A DNA stretch of 64,000 bases from Mortierella alpina (lineage: Eukaryota; Mortierellomycota; Mortierellomycetes; Mortierellales; Mortierellaceae), in NCBI GenBank assembly GCA_029449245.1, contig JANATF010000011.1, forward strand, positions 930,001-994,000. The letters are read 5' to 3'. Numbering within the stretch: position 1 is the first letter of the stretch; every line of letters starts with the position of its first letter. The notes under the pieces are model-generated. The model worked only from the letters and a program-made list of their open reading frames with translations, was not told the DNA's origin and made no database searches. This document shows, in pieces, positions 1 through 11,768 of this stretch. The position numbers and the translations under genes are program-made.

Positions 1-449
1 TGGTCCTGTCCGCGACGGCAAGTGATTGTGGGAGGGAGCAGAAAGACGGCCGCTTCGATGCGCGTTGTTTTATGAGAAAAAGGGAGGAAAAGAGAGGAAA
101 GAGAGAGGAAAGAGAGAGGGAAAGAAAGTCCGCACCCACCAAAAAAAACAAAGCCTGCAAAAAAAAATTGTTCTTGTGACGTGATAATACTCTTCAACCG
201 CTTGGGAAAAAAAACCCTTACTGGCATGGTATCGCACGGCTCCCCATGCTCGCCTACAGGACCATACAGAGCCATTGCGATACAGATTTTTTTTATTCAT
301 GGGTGGCACTTCACTTCAACTCACACCCTTCATCGGCACTTGCATGGCAAAGTGGATGAGGTGGGTCAAGCGGGCGTTCAGCCTCCAATCAGTTTTTTGT
401 TTCGAAAAATACCGCCTGTAGGCACGCATCGACCGCGCGTGCTGTTCTA
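1..449. other. Left-edge non-coding stretch
   Basis: This is the 3' flank of the minus-strand RING/CHY gene that ends at 450. It holds purine-rich and A-rich low-complexity sequence around 75-170. The plus-strand reading frame that crosses into 450-840 is antisense to the RING gene's Ser/Gly-rich tail and has no recognisable domain. I see no independent gene here. Confidence 0.5.
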
Positions 450-2764
450 TCACGGAGCAGAGTTGTCAGAGATGCCTGCCATCGACATGTCGTCCGAAGC
501 ATTGTGGTCCATCAGTGGCGAATGGGGCGCTGCTACGCTGGCAAGGCTAACCAGCGTTGTGCCGCCGCCTGTGCCAGCCCGTATTGAGCCCGCCCCTGTT
601 AGTCCTGATGTCGCGGACGACGATGTGCCTGGGCCAACAGCCAAAGACGAGGATCCAGCTCCTCCCATGGCAGACGATGGTGATGATGAAGACCCCCCAG
701 ACAGCGAGTTGCTGCTACCTGAGATGTTGTTCTCTGGAACAGTGCCCGCCGCCCCGGCTGCGGTTGCATTTTCCACGACTTGCACCTGGCCATCCGAAAC
801 CCGCTTGAAGGTCTCGAGAACCTTCGTGTTGTATCCGTGACATTTATCGCACTTGTGGTACAGGAAATGATATGGAGCTTCGGACTTGACCTCGCAGTCA
901 TTGCACAGGACAATCGAAAAAATGTTGGCATATTCTGGAGGCATGGTCTGTTCGGCCAGGAGCGAATCAATTTTCGAATAATATGCCGACATATCGCCTA
1001 AAGCCTTCCAGCACGTCGGGCACTGATAAGAGGTCTTGATGTAGTCCTCGTGGCATGTAGAGTGGATGCAGTGTCCGCATGGCTAGAAAGAGAACGAGAG
1101 AGCGAACGAAAAATAGAAGAAAGGAAATGAGGAGAACGTAAAAAAGAAAAGGTGCTTCCTCTGGGAGGTGAGCAACTGCAATCGCAGGGCACAACGAGCG
1201 CGCAAAAGACCGAGGTGTTACCATAAAAATCACAACTGAGGTGCTTGTGAACATATACTCTCCGCAGATGGGACAGTCGCACTCCAGGTTCCGCTCGATA
1301 CACTTGTGGTTATCCTGCAGCTGGATGTTCATGCACACATTACACTTTTTGCAGTGGAAATAGTCTCGTCCCAACCCCTTTCCGATCCTGCAGATTCCGC
1401 AGTCATCACAATGGTAGATGTTCTTGCTGGGGTCGTCGTTCCACAGCTTGCATACATCACAATAATACACGGCCATGCGATTGTTGCACGAACTGCATGA
1501 TTGGGCGGCCTCCTGGATTGTCTTGCAATGCATACAGAGCATCATCTTGGTCTCGCTCCTAAATTATCCGTGTTGTTATATCGTTAAGAAAGACTGGGAG
1601 GCTTCCTCGCATATGGCAGTAGTTTCGCAGACATACCTCACTATCGAGTGATCGCTCACGTCATCGTGACAGAACCGGCAGTTGAACCACTTGCCACAGC
1701 AATTAGCCTTCAGTTTACAGCCGCGACGATAGTGCTTGCATCCCAGATAGTCCTTGCTTTCGTTCTATCAGCAATACGAATTTCCAAACGTCAGGTGTAT
1801 GCTTGCGTAATACTCGAGAACTTGCGCGCGGCAAGCTAAAATATATGACACAGTCTTACATGGTATGTCTTCTTCAAATCATCCTCGGTCGCCTCGATGG
1901 ACCCATCGTTCTGGCTGTCGGACGCACGCTGCGATCCTTGCCACTTTAAGGACATGAGTTTCTATCAGTAATGAGAATGCAGCTTGAAGATTAGTAACCA
2001 ATAACTTTTGACAAAAGACGGAACTCTCAGCACCGGTCAAGCATGTTGACAAAGGGGTTTCGAACCTGTATCATGCCGGCCTTATCTGCAAAGCTAATCG
2101 TCGAGTCTGCCTGGATGTCCATGATCTTGCGTCGGAGTTCACTCTGAGCCTTCTCGTCGACAGCAGGTACGGTGACTGCCTTGCCAGTGGAGCCTGAAGC
2201 TGCAGTGTTCCCCGTGAGCGAAACTGAGGGTGCGGTTGTACTAGAACCCTGTCCACTCGATCCTGGCTCGGTCACCATGTGGGAGGAGGACCCGGACTGC
2301 ACAGGCTGATCATCTCCTCTTCCGCTTGAGGAGGGCCTGCTTTCAACATTGATTGGTAGCGCTGCGGCCTGAGGTGCAGCTGGAGCATGACTGAGGAGCA
2401 TGGGAGTATCGGTGTCGACCTGTTGCTCCTCGTCAATATCCATATCGTTGTCATTGGGGATATGTTGCACAGCTGCCATTTGTTCAGCGATATCTGTCTC
2501 GAAATCGTTATCGCCTTCGTCCACGGCCACAAACTGCTCGCTTTCTTCGCCGCCTAGGTCGCCTTCATCCTCTTCGTCGTGTTCCACCAGCACGTATTGC
2601 TCCGTCGGCTCCTCATCGTTATCCAGCACTGCGGCTGCGGTAGTGTGCCGGCTGTGGGTCAGCTGGCTGAGGCTGGACGAGTCTGTGGACGGACCCTCGT
2701 CCATGGGCTCACGGGGAGGGGTCTCGAGGGCATCGCAGTATATGCTCGGTGTTCGAGATGACAT
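450..2764 (-). CDS. CHY zinc finger / RING E3 ubiquitin ligase (RCHY1/Pirh2-like)
   Basis: Probable E3 ubiquitin ligase of the RCHY1 (Pirh2) family. Five exons close in frame: 2764-2066, 1961-1860, 1764-1637, 1558-1222 and 1082-450, giving about 632 residues. The N-terminal ~230 residues are acidic and Ser-rich and precede the usual family core. The core then follows in order: a CHY-type block (LGCKHYRRGC, NCCGKWFNCRFCH), a CTCHY-type block (MLCMHC, YYCDVCKLW, YHCDDCGICR), a RING (CPICGEYMF, then PCGHCIHSTC and QCPTCW) and a C-terminal zinc ribbon (VLCNDCEVKS, YHKCDKCHGYNT). A low-complexity Ser/Gly/Ala tail ends the protein. Family members ubiquitinate target proteins; the substrate here is unknown. 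The ATG at 2764 is the first Met after the flanking peptidase gene. The acidic N-terminal extension is the main difference from the ~260-residue animal protein. Family assignment is secure. Confidence 0.9.
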
Positions 2765-2934
2765 TAGCAATGGGGTTGCGATGTGCCACAAAGTGGGGTG
2801 AATGAGCTGGGGAGCGAGGAATGCAATAGGCACACAGCAGGGTGGAGGAGAGTAAAGAGTGGAAGCATGGTGGTTGTGCAGACAGCACGGGTCGTTTATG
2901 GAGAGAGCGGTCACTTTTTCCCTTTTTTTTTGAT

Positions 2935-3808
2935 CTAATAGCGACTCACGAGTCCCACGATCATGTCCTTGACGAACTGCTGCAGCTCCTCCAGCGAGTA
3001 CGGGTTGCCAACCGAGGGCAGATGCACAAACAGGCACGTCCTCTCGTCCTCACCCTCCTCACCCGCCACGATCCTACGGTGCCTCTCTGCCATGCTCAAG
3101 TAGAACGTGTACTCGCACAAGTAATGACCTGCGTCCAAGCTCTGCTGGCAGATCCAGCCTTTCTCAGCCTTGAGATACTCGGCCAACGCTGCCGTGTCCA
3201 CAGTCGTCGTTAGCAGGTCGGGATCTGCGGACCATATCTCCTTCTTCACTGGCGACTCTTCCTTGGACTCAGGCGACCACTGCGCATTGTCAGGCGCCCC
3301 ATACCCGGTGCGATGGGCTTGTGTCTCAAGCTCTGTGAGCCCATCGTGACCGACACCTACATGGACGAAGTATGTTTTCAGGTACTCTCCTTCCTCCTCC
3401 CCGTTCCCGCCAGGATTGTCACCCACAGCATTCTCGGCCCTTGGCACAATAGACGCGAGTTTCCTGGTGTGCCTGCTGTGCAATTCAGGCACGAGCTCTG
3501 GGACTTTGCGATACTCTACAGGCAGCTCCTGGCAAACCAAGAAGGCCTTTGTCGCCTTATGATGAGCGGTTTCCTTCGAAGGTGAGGGCGCAGGAAGGTC
3601 GAGAGTGGTATTGTGCAGGGGCTGGACCGAGAGCCACGAGGGATTGGTCAGGTGCCTTCCGAAAGGCTATGAGAGGAGGCGATGGGGATTCAGCAACAGG
3701 CGTGGCGGGTGTGCAATGCACAGTTTTTTTGTTTGCGGCAGGCAAGCTTACCTCGAAGCCAGTGAGGACAACCTTGACTTTCTCTGTCTGCTTCTGGATG
3801 GGGGCCAT
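2935..3808 (-). CDS. Pyroglutamyl-peptidase I (peptidase family C15)
   Basis: Cytosolic cysteine peptidase that removes N-terminal pyroglutamate from peptides. Two exons (3808-3752 and 3666-2935) join in phase 0 to give 262 residues. The intron falls exactly inside the conserved VLTGFE-PFG motif, and the second exon opens with PFGRHLTNPSW. The C15 catalytic residues are visible: Glu in LTELETQAH, Cys in SLDAGHYLCEY, and His in CLFVHLPSV. The protein is somewhat longer than the ~215-residue bacterial enzymes because of two insertions, an acidic Gly/Glu loop near 'GGNGEEEGEY' and a second before the His. The stop lies only about 170 bp upstream of the RING gene on the same strand, so the two are tightly packed in tandem. 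The gene starts about 300 bp from the divergent ELM1-like gene. Confidence 0.9.
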
Positions 3809-4105
3809 GTCTGCGGGTGGGTGGGTGGTTGGAAAGGAGTGAGCCTGGTGGAGTTTATGAGTATCTGCAAAGGAACACAAAATAAAGTGCGAGGGAGAGT
3901 AGAGGGAAGAGAGAAGTGAGAAGGCGAAGAATGCGCCAAACACTGTTACTTCAGTCACAGCAAGGTCAGCAGCAGCCAATCGTCGTGAGAGACCCTCCCA
4001 CGCGCTGATTGGCCAGCTGTAAAATATCGCACCCGGTTTTCCAGCCCCCATTTGGAGGTCTTCTTGATCACCGCAGCCCCATTAGCCCAGCACACCGCAT
4101 ATTCC

Positions 4106-6160
4106 ATGGAGAGCGTCATTGGGCCAGCCGCAGCTGCCACCCTTCACCACGTAAAGCACTGCCAGCATCGCTATGGGATCAGGTATTGGGCTGCAGTCCT
4201 GACCTCCATCCCGCGACATTCAGCTGCTCGGGGACAGATCCACAGAACCCTGACCACCAAGACAGTGCATCAGAAAGCAGCCCGGAAAACCCGATTTGCG
4301 CCGCGGGCGGCCTACCAGCCCACTAGCGCCTCGACCTGGATCATATCTGATGGATCAGTGAGTGCAGACAAGGAAGCTATTGCCCTCGCCAAGGCGTTGT
4401 CATTGCCATGGGTCATCAAGCGCGTCGAGTGGCGACAAGGTACAACAGGCAGCCTCACGTTGGCTGTGAACTTGGGCTTAAGGATAGTGTACCTGGCATC
4501 ATCGGAAGCACATACACCATCCTAACACGCACTTCGTTTGTGTTACTTTTTCTATCGTTGTCAGGACTACAATGGCTCCCGGTCCCATTTAAAAAACTAA
4601 TTATGGACTATCACCACGTTGTCAACCGAAAGCAGAGTACGTGCTTCTGCTTAGGAAACACTGCGTTGATCATGCTGCCAAGAAACGCAAGGCTGAATGA
4701 GCTAAACATCGTGCTCTACTACGCTGCATCTAATAGCGGACAAGCTTCCATGGTTCATGAAAGGAGAACCACTACTTGCACCTTACCCAAACTATGTGAT
4801 CGGATCAGGAGCCAAGACGCTCCCCGGTTTACTACAGGTCTCTAGAATGAGCGGAAAGGCATCCTTTTCTGGTACGATCGTATTTATCACTCGATCCATG
4901 TATTGGATTTAGACCTGTGCCATCACGGATATTGACTTTTTTTTGCTGTGGTTCTGTCTATAGCTCATATCCACTTCCCTGCCCTGCCATTTATTCACTT
5001 TGACCAGGTGTTCCTGCAACGGCACGAGGTCGTCGTCCAGCTCGGTAAGCCAATCGCAGATATGCCCAACATCGTAACTAGGATGATACTTATTTATCAT
5101 TTTATATGCGGTGGGATTAACAAGTGGAGAACTTCAAATGTAATAGCTGGACTTGGATTGATGAAAGACCAGAAAAACTACTTTAGGATCAACTCGACTC
5201 TCAACTCCATCACCTCGAAGTCACTTGAGCTATCAAAGACCAACGCCTTGGAACACGGATTGCTCCCAAAATCGTTTTTCGCCGACAAGGGGTCCAAATC
5301 ACCCATCGTCACAGTCCTGATGGGCGGGCCCAACGAGGACTGTTCCCACAACACTCAAAGGATGGTCAATCGACTGGAGCGACTCGTCGATGTGCAAAAC
5401 TGTCGACTCCTGATTACGTACTCTCAACGAACCGCAGAAAATACCAAGTTGGCCATCCAAAAATTTTTGGATCGGATTCAGGACGAACAAAGGGTGTTTG
5501 TGTACGACCCCATGAAAGTACAGCATCGCCCACAGCAAACTTCAGGATCCAACCCCATTCAAGATTCAACAACACTCATGACATGGGCTAATACACCAGG
5601 TCCCACAGGTGTTCTGGGGTTCTCCAAGGATAATAATCCGTACGAGGCAATGCTAGCTCTGGCGGACAAAATTGTGGTGACGGCAGACTCTGTTGCAATG
5701 ACCAACGAAGCGCTGGCGACAGGGTAAGGACTCCGAGCTGTTTTTTCGTGCTAAACTTACAACTAGCAGAAATGAGCACTTGACTACCAGTTTTAACACC
5801 TCTATGTTTAACAATGCCCTGATATGTCACGCTTGTAGCAAGCCAGTTTATGTCCTTGGCGGAGAGCTGGCTCGAGGAAAACTTAAGGTCTTTCATCGTT
5901 ACCTCGCCGATCAACACGCCACTCGTGCCTTCCGTCCTGGTCGCGTGCCCATCACGCCTCTATCCTCCTCAAGAGCGCAGGCCGGGAACGACACTGCTGA
6001 TCCACTGAGTTATCCCGGCGACCACCCGCCCTGGAACCAGTCACTGGCCGGACAAGGACCCGCTGAAGCAAAGAGAGTTGCGGAGCGACTCCATGTAATG
6101 CGAGAGGCCAGGATAGCAGGCCGACGAATTCCCGACCATGTTGCCGAGGCTACGTGCTAA
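4106..6160 (+). CDS. ELM1-type (Mito_fiss_Elm1/DUF1022) protein
   Basis: Member of the family named after plant mitochondrial fission factor ELM1, which is also found in bacteria. Its molecular function in fungi is not established. I resolve exons 4106-4439, 4565-4636, 4737-4837, 5008-5723 and 5839-6160, which keep phase throughout. Family landmarks are WIISDGSVSADKEAIALAKAL near residue 90, then a PNYVIGSGAKTLP strand, VVVQLGKP, IVTVLMGGPNED, LLITYSQRT, the ADKIVVTADSVAMTNEA active-site-like loop, and TGKPVYVLGG. The N-terminal ~80 residues are basic and Ala/His-rich and could be a mitochondrial presequence. 4106 is the first in-frame ATG. The stretch around 5075-5150 reads poorly for the family, so an extra small intron there is possible. 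Confidence 0.7.
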
Positions 6161-6371
6161 ATTAGACCTGCATTGAGAAGTACTATTTGTACGATGTTAT
6201 ATTCACAGCAAACACTTGGCAATCGAATTTCGAAGCTTGCGAGGAGAGCGTAACAAGAAGAGTGGGGAGTTGTGAAGGTGGATGTGGATAGTGTCCATCA
6301 TCATCATGAAGGTAAAAAAATACAAAGAAAAAAAAGTAGGAATGCTCCTTACACTAAAGGAATCTATCTTT

Positions 6372-9026
6372 CTACAAACGCATTGGGATCTCCTCCAGCG
6401 TGAACCTCTTGTCAATTAAAAATTCCTTCTTGACAACTCGTAGCGACTTCTCGTTCGATGCCATCGCAGGTTTCCCGTGAGAGCGGGATTGCTCAAGACG
6501 TGGGCTACGCTCTGATCGATAGCTGACTAGTGGGTCCCGACGGTGAGGACAATAAGCTTCACGCGATGGACTACGCGTCACGGTTGGCGGTAAAGGCTGG
6601 ATATCCATGAGCAATGACCCTTGCGGAGGAGCCGTCTGTCGAGAGTCATCATGCTCCGCTGATGTTAGCGCTGCGAGGGGAGACGAGCGGCCTGGACCTC
6701 CAAATCTCAAAAAAACTGCTGCATCCGCCTCATCATCCGCATCCCCATCCTCGACATCGCTCTCCTTCTTGATCGCGACCACATCGTCGTCCTTGTCCTC
6801 TTTCATCTCTTCATCGGCTTCGTCTTCGCTGTCCTCGCCATAAAGGCGGCGGTATTCGTCCTCAATCTCCTTGTCGGTGCGATGCAAACGCATCATATCG
6901 CGGATCTTGGACCATTGTCCACGCAACTTGAACCGTGTTGCAGCCAGGAACAGTGCTTCGCGCTCAGCAGTTGTCCAAGCAGTTGTCGTGACCTCTGCAA
7001 TGCCGGGATCGGCCATTATCGTCTCGCGATAATTTTTGTCCAGACTGTGCTGCCTCCAGTCTTGGTGCATCACCTTCAAAGTAGAATCTGGGTCTCCCTT
7101 GACATCAGCCAGCATCAACGCAGCAGGCCTTTGTTCCTTTTGAGCTTTAACGAGACTGGGCGAGACAGGTATTGGGTGGTCAGGCGAGTTGGGCTTGGTG
7201 GCCGGCGGTGAAGGGTAAGAAAATACACAGACGATGGGCGCCACCATAGAGGGGATGAATGAAGGTAGAGCCGCCGTCAAAACTTGCGCGGCCGCCGTTG
7301 AATAATTGTGATGTGTATATGCGGCAAGAATTTCGGATGCACCGGCGCTGGAGATGGATACGGATCCTGGCTTTTCGCATTCGCTACCACTGCTACAGCC
7401 GCTAGTGGGCTCAGAAACGGTTGCATCGTATTCTTGATGCTCCATATCCGTGGAAGAGCGGGCAGCGGTCTCGGAAGAGGCATGACCTGGTGGGATCTCG
7501 AACGAAGTTGCCATGGACGTGGGCGCCAAAGCGATGGTTCCAAATTCGCTTGAGAGTTGCTGCGACCAACCCGAGTCCTGCTGGTGGTGAAGCCTCATCA
7601 AGGCCATATGCTGCTGGTAACTGATCTCATCCAGTCCATCAAGGTGCTCCAAGTCGTCCTCGTCTTCATCGTCGTCATCTTCATCATCTTCCTCATCCAA
7701 TCCTGCACGGCCTCTTAGTGTCGTGAGCGAATTGGTCGTTCTTCCAGCAACTGTATCCGCCACCGCCGAAATGGCAGAGGGTAGTATCGTGTTGGAGAGT
7801 GCCTGGGGGATCTGGGTCAAAAAGGTGTGGGTGAGCGCAAAGGCATACTTGGAGCCGGGAGCGTCCTTTAATCGGCTCAAAACCATGTCCACCTGCTTTT
7901 GGACTTGAGCCTCCACAGTCTTGACGCCTTGATGTAGATCGTAGAGAATTGTTTCCCGCGCACGAGTTCGTCTCTGGTGAATCCGCTGTGAAAGCTGCTT
8001 CAAGTTCTCTCTTGCGGCCTCTGCAGAAGGTAATAACGGTTGCGCCTCTCTAACACGGGCCATGTGGGCTAATAACCGGGCCCGCTCCTTTTCCTTGACG
8101 GAGGTCCACTCTGAGAACTGACTGGATCGTTGTGGGAGCTGCTGATGAAAATTGCCATGGTGTTGGTGGTGGTGATGGTGGTGGTGGAGACCGGCCGATG
8201 CTATCAAAGTGGGATTGGGAGTGGAGGAACTCCCACTTCCTGAATGCATCAACGATGTAGATACAGCACCATTTGATGAAGTTCGCGACGACAATGCTAA
8301 AGGACGCTGGTTCACGAACGTGTTCATCTGGTTGTGTTGTGCACTCGAGGCCCCAGGAGCAGCATGTACATGGAAGTGGTGGTGATGATGATGATGATGG
8401 TGCTGAGGAGGTGTAGCGGTGGGTCTTTGAGGCTGTGATGAAGAAAGCGTGGAGGAAGATGAGGAGCAGGACGCACTGGGTGTCGAGGAGGATGAAGGTG
8501 AAGTGGCCTGCGTCAACCGCTGTAGCTGGATTTGCCGGTGATCTTGCTGCGGCTGCTGCAGTTGTCGCAGCTGGTGAAGCTCTCGTTGACGATGAAACTC
8601 TCGATGGGCCGCTTGCAGCTGAAGTTGCTGTTGGTATCTCTTTTGTCCGTCCAGTTGCATTTGCTGCTGCTTTGGCAGGTCGCGGTGGTGGGTATCTTTG
8701 TGGAATAGGTTGTCCCTGGAGTGATGAACAGAGTAGGAATCGCGCCTCCGGGTCGGGCCGCCCGTAGACTGAGTAGAGGCTGGCCGAGGAGTCAGCATCG
8801 TCCGGCTAGGGGTTGCGAAAGCAGAGGTGGGTGCGCCCAAGCCTACAGTCGACATGTTGACGGAGGGGCGATGGCTGTGGGTGCTGTCCAAGGAGGAGGA
8901 GTGCTGGGATGTTGTGTTACATTTGAATGCGGGGATGCACTGTAGAGCGGCGGGGGCTGTGTTGCGCTGCAGAGTCTTTGCTTCTGGAGGCAAAATCCGC
9001 GGTCTCTTTATCGAGTGTGGATCCAT
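6372..9026 (-). CDS. SANT/Myb-like domain nuclear protein with Gln/His tracts
   Basis: Single-exon frame of 884 residues starting at the ATG at 9026. Most of it is low complexity: a Gln-rich helix around residues 120-175, Ser runs, and three His tracts encoded by CAC/CAT repeats near 8165-8185 and 8375-8400. A charged helical segment (about residues 300-390) with REAQPLLPSAEAARENLKQL is better ordered. The only domain I recognise is a SANT/Myb-like repeat at roughly residues 680-735 (TAWTTAEREALFLAATRF, GQWSKIRDMM, RTDKEIEDEYRRLYGE). It is followed by a Glu/Asp-rich stretch. This layout suggests a chromatin or transcription cofactor, which is inference; I cannot name an orthologue. Confidence 0.65.
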   Translation of the reverse strand: MDPHSIKRPRILPPEAKTLQRNTAPAALQCIPAFKCNTTSQHSSSLDSTHSHRPSVNMSTVGLGAPTSAFATPSRTMLTPRPASTQSTGGPTRRRDSYSVHHSRDNLFHKDTHHRDLPKQQQMQLDGQKRYQQQLQLQAAHREFHRQRELHQLRQLQQPQQDHRQIQLQRLTQATSPSSSSTPSASCSSSSSTLSSSQPQRPTATPPQHHHHHHHHHFHVHAAPGASSAQHNQMNTFVNQRPLALSSRTSSNGAVSTSLMHSGSGSSSTPNPTLIASAGLHHHHHHHQHHGNFHQQLPQRSSQFSEWTSVKEKERARLLAHMARVREAQPLLPSAEAARENLKQLSQRIHQRRTRARETILYDLHQGVKTVEAQVQKQVDMVLSRLKDAPGSKYAFALTHTFLTQIPQALSNTILPSAISAVADTVAGRTTNSLTTLRGRAGLDEEDDEDDDDEDEDDLEHLDGLDEISYQQHMALMRLHHQQDSGWSQQLSSEFGTIALAPTSMATSFEIPPGHASSETAARSSTDMEHQEYDATVSEPTSGCSSGSECEKPGSVSISSAGASEILAAYTHHNYSTAAAQVLTAALPSFIPSMVAPIVCVFSYPSPPATKPNSPDHPIPVSPSLVKAQKEQRPAALMLADVKGDPDSTLKVMHQDWRQHSLDKNYRETIMADPGIAEVTTTAWTTAEREALFLAATRFKLRGQWSKIRDMMRLHRTDKEIEDEYRRLYGEDSEDEADEEMKEDKDDDVVAIKKESDVEDGDADDEADAAVFLRFGGPGRSSPLAALTSAEHDDSRQTAPPQGSLLMDIQPLPPTVTRSPSREAYCPHRRDPLVSYRSERSPRLEQSRSHGKPAMASNEKSLRVVKKEFLIDKRFTLEEIPMRL

Positions 9027-10882
9027 AGTGCACAGGTCAGTCAGGCTATAGGCAATGGCTTGTTGTGGTGGGGAGTATGCGGGACAGACAGAAGGTGATG
9101 GGTGACCAGAGTGGGTGTTCCCTGCTTCTGTTTGTTGCTACGAGGAGGTTGAGGTGACAGCCGGATGGGGTTGAGTGGCGAAGAGGAGAAGAGCAAAGGG
9201 AGAAGAGGAGCAGGCAAGGTTAGGAGGATGAAGGTAGCGCGGCTAACAGTGATCGAGCACAGGGCAATTGGGACACATGATAAAGAAGGACGTGATAAAA
9301 AGAGCTGTCGGTCTCTGCGACGGTCAACCCCGATCTACCGAGACCAGGGCTCGTTTGCATATGCGCTCTCACAAGGCTGCCTGCTCACGCTCACGGATGT
9401 GCCAATGGCCGGTCCCTCGTCAGCCAGTGTGAAGGCCCGTCATGTGCGCAACCTTGTCCCTCACAGGCTTCCAGTCCGGACTCACACATGCTCATGGAGA
9501 TAAGTGCGCGAGCAAACACAGCCATTTGTGACAGCACCCAAATGCTGGGGCTATCGGTCACTCATATCCTGCACACACACACACACAACACATACACCAC
9601 TGTAGTCGTAACCGCGTACTGTCGTAGAGACATGACATTGACTGCATACCTAATGCGGTTGTTGTAGAGATGCCAAGAGAGTCGTGGTTATAAAGGAAAG
9701 AGGTGGACGACAGATTCGAGCAAGTGAGTGTTCGCAATGAGATGAGTGACGAGTATGCACTATAGACGACAGCGGATCAAGGCGAGTTGAATGTTGTGCA
9801 TGGGTAAGGATGGGAGGAATGAAGGATGAGGTGTGGAAGACAGAGAGACGGGTGGAGACAGAGAGAGAGGGAAGGAGAGAGGCTGACCGAGGAGCTGAGT
9901 GACGAGAAGGGCCACAGACAGTTGTTGACTTCGGCTGGCGAAAACAAGGTCAGGTCAACAACTCCTTCGCAGACAGCAAGCTAATAATGGGAGGAGGCGT
10001 TTTCAGTGGACAGGGGTGTGCCAGGAACCGGCAAAGCAACAGCAGCGGCGGTCGCATCGGCATCGGCGGGGCAGGCGCTGCTCTCGCCGTGCGGCAGAAG
10101 CACATTAAAGTAGGCTCTACAGGGACCTTGGCCAAGAAGGTTGGCGAGAGTGCTGCCATGCGCGCGATTGCACACTGCACACTCACTGTTAAAGTGACGG
10201 AGCCGGCCGTAAACTCTGCTCCCCCTCGCTCGGCTCGTGGACGCGGTTCGGACATTGAAATTACCATTTGCACTCTGCCCAGCCCAAATGGGGAACATGA
10301 GAGGGTCGCACAGGATATCGCGAAACCGCCCCACATTGCTTCAACAAGAGGCCAAGCGCGTTGGTCCCCCATCGCGGAGGTCGACAGCGTAAAGACGTTC
10401 CTAGCAGGGGGACTTGCAAACCCATGGTACCAATCTGCATCAGTCGACAATATTCTCGTTTCCAATGTGTGATATACATATAGATTCCCCGTGGTGGATG
10501 CTCGAGGCAGTGGCAACCTGGCAGAAGTTACGCCTGCCTTGAACACACACCTGTCCTACTCCCGTGTGCAATACCTACGGGTTTTCTTTCGCAAACCCTG
10601 TCGCCTTGCCTTGCCAAACACACTGTCCTTACGGATAAGAGATCGCCTGGAACAGTTTCACACACAGTGTGGAACCCCGGCCTACGACGGGAAAGGTCCA
10701 ATAGAAAACGCGTCTCAGTCATGATTTTCCTTTTTCCATCTGCATAAAGCCCGAGGAATCCTCTGACCTGCACCCTCTCAGCTCGCTGTTGCTCGCCTCG
10801 GCGGTGTTCTCTCACTCTGTTCTGCTTTCGCACCTTCAAACAACACTCTTTCCTCCCACCTCAACATCAAAAGAACCATAAG
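9027..10882. other. Divergent intergenic region with CA microsatellite
   Basis: About 1.9 kb lies between the starts of the SANT gene (-) and the WW gene (+), so it should hold both promoters. It contains a (CA)n run at 9572-9588 and a purine-rich GAGA-like tract around 9840-9885. Overlapping open frames on both strands at 9950-10546 have no domain and no clear splice logic. The last ~150 bp before 10883 are pyrimidine-rich, typical of the leaders in this window. Confidence 0.5.
9572..9588. repeat. (CA)n microsatellite
   Basis: Alternating CA dinucleotides in the divergent intergenic region. No coding role is visible. Confidence 0.85.
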
Positions 10883-11514
10883 ATGGGATCGTGTGTAAGC
10901 GCACCGCAGGGTTCCTCCGGAGGCCCTAACAATGGCTACCAAAACATTCCTCCGCAACCAGCGTACGGGACAGCCTACCCACAGAACCTTCCTCCCCTGC
11001 CAGCCATGCCCATGCCTCCCAACAACGATCTTCCACCAGGATGGTAAAATGAACTGGAGAATGCAAGTCAGTCTCCGTCCAGCAGACTTGGTACCAAGAT
11101 ATACCTACTTACCTCCCAAAGTGCTTCCTCTCTGAAATGACCCGTGGCCTTAGGGTGTGCCAGTACGACTCGATGACCAGGCACCTATTCTACATCAACA
11201 CAACGACACATGAGCGGCAGTGGGAGCATCCGAACGGCGCAGCAGCGACCGCTACTGACGCTGCTCAGTTTCGCCAACAAATGACCGCCTATGAGCAGAA
11301 CATGGCCTCATACAACCGCATGTACGGCACTGGCGCCGCCGCAGGAGGGCAGCAAATGAGTCAACAATATAACAATCAAGGCAATGCCAACAACAATGCT
11401 GGCGCTTCACCTAGTCGCGGAGGAGGCAGTGGTGTGGCCAAGGGTGTCATGATGGGAGTTGTAGCAAGCAACATGGCCAGGAACTCTAGACGCCGCAGAG
11501 CCCGCCGATGCTAG
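10883..11514 (+). CDS. Small WW-domain protein with putative lipid-anchor N-terminus
   Basis: Two exons (10883-11043 and 11154-11514) give 173 residues. The intron splits the first signature Trp codon of a WW domain: exon 1 ends in NNDLPPGW and exon 2 continues VCQYDSMTRHLFYINTTTHERQWEHP, so both Trp and the final Pro are present. WW domains bind Pro-rich ligands. The protein starts MGSCVS: Gly2 fits N-myristoylation and Cys4 fits palmitoylation, suggesting membrane attachment (inference). A Pro-rich linker precedes the WW domain. The tail is Gln/Asn/Gly-rich, then has a short hydrophobic GVMMGVVASNMA stretch and a strongly basic end (RNSRRRRARRC). The exact orthologue is unknown to me. Confidence 0.8.
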
Positions 11515-11768
11515 TCGTACCTTTGATTTGAAAATGGTTTAATGGTTTTTGTCTTAGCGAGGCATTGTTTTCTCTACCCCAGTATCATCGGTACATTTCG
11601 AAGGCGATGTTGCTCAATGATAATAATATATGTACATTTTTTTTACACGATGGAAAAGTTGGGCTAGTGGGTGTGGAGTTAGAATGGAGAATAGAGTGGG
11701 GAGTTGGGAGTGGAAGGAGTGCCTTTTTTTCCACAGGTTACTGTAGGTGAGTGATGTCGTGTGTTCTA

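Noticed and set aside
450-840. Plus-strand open frame (part of 181-840)
   Set aside because: Antisense to the low-complexity tail and zinc ribbon of the RING gene; no features of its own.
9950-10546. Overlapping open frames on both strands (198 and 161 codons)
   Set aside because: No domain, signal peptide or phase-consistent splicing. The two frames overlap each other and look like chance in GC-rich intergenic DNA.
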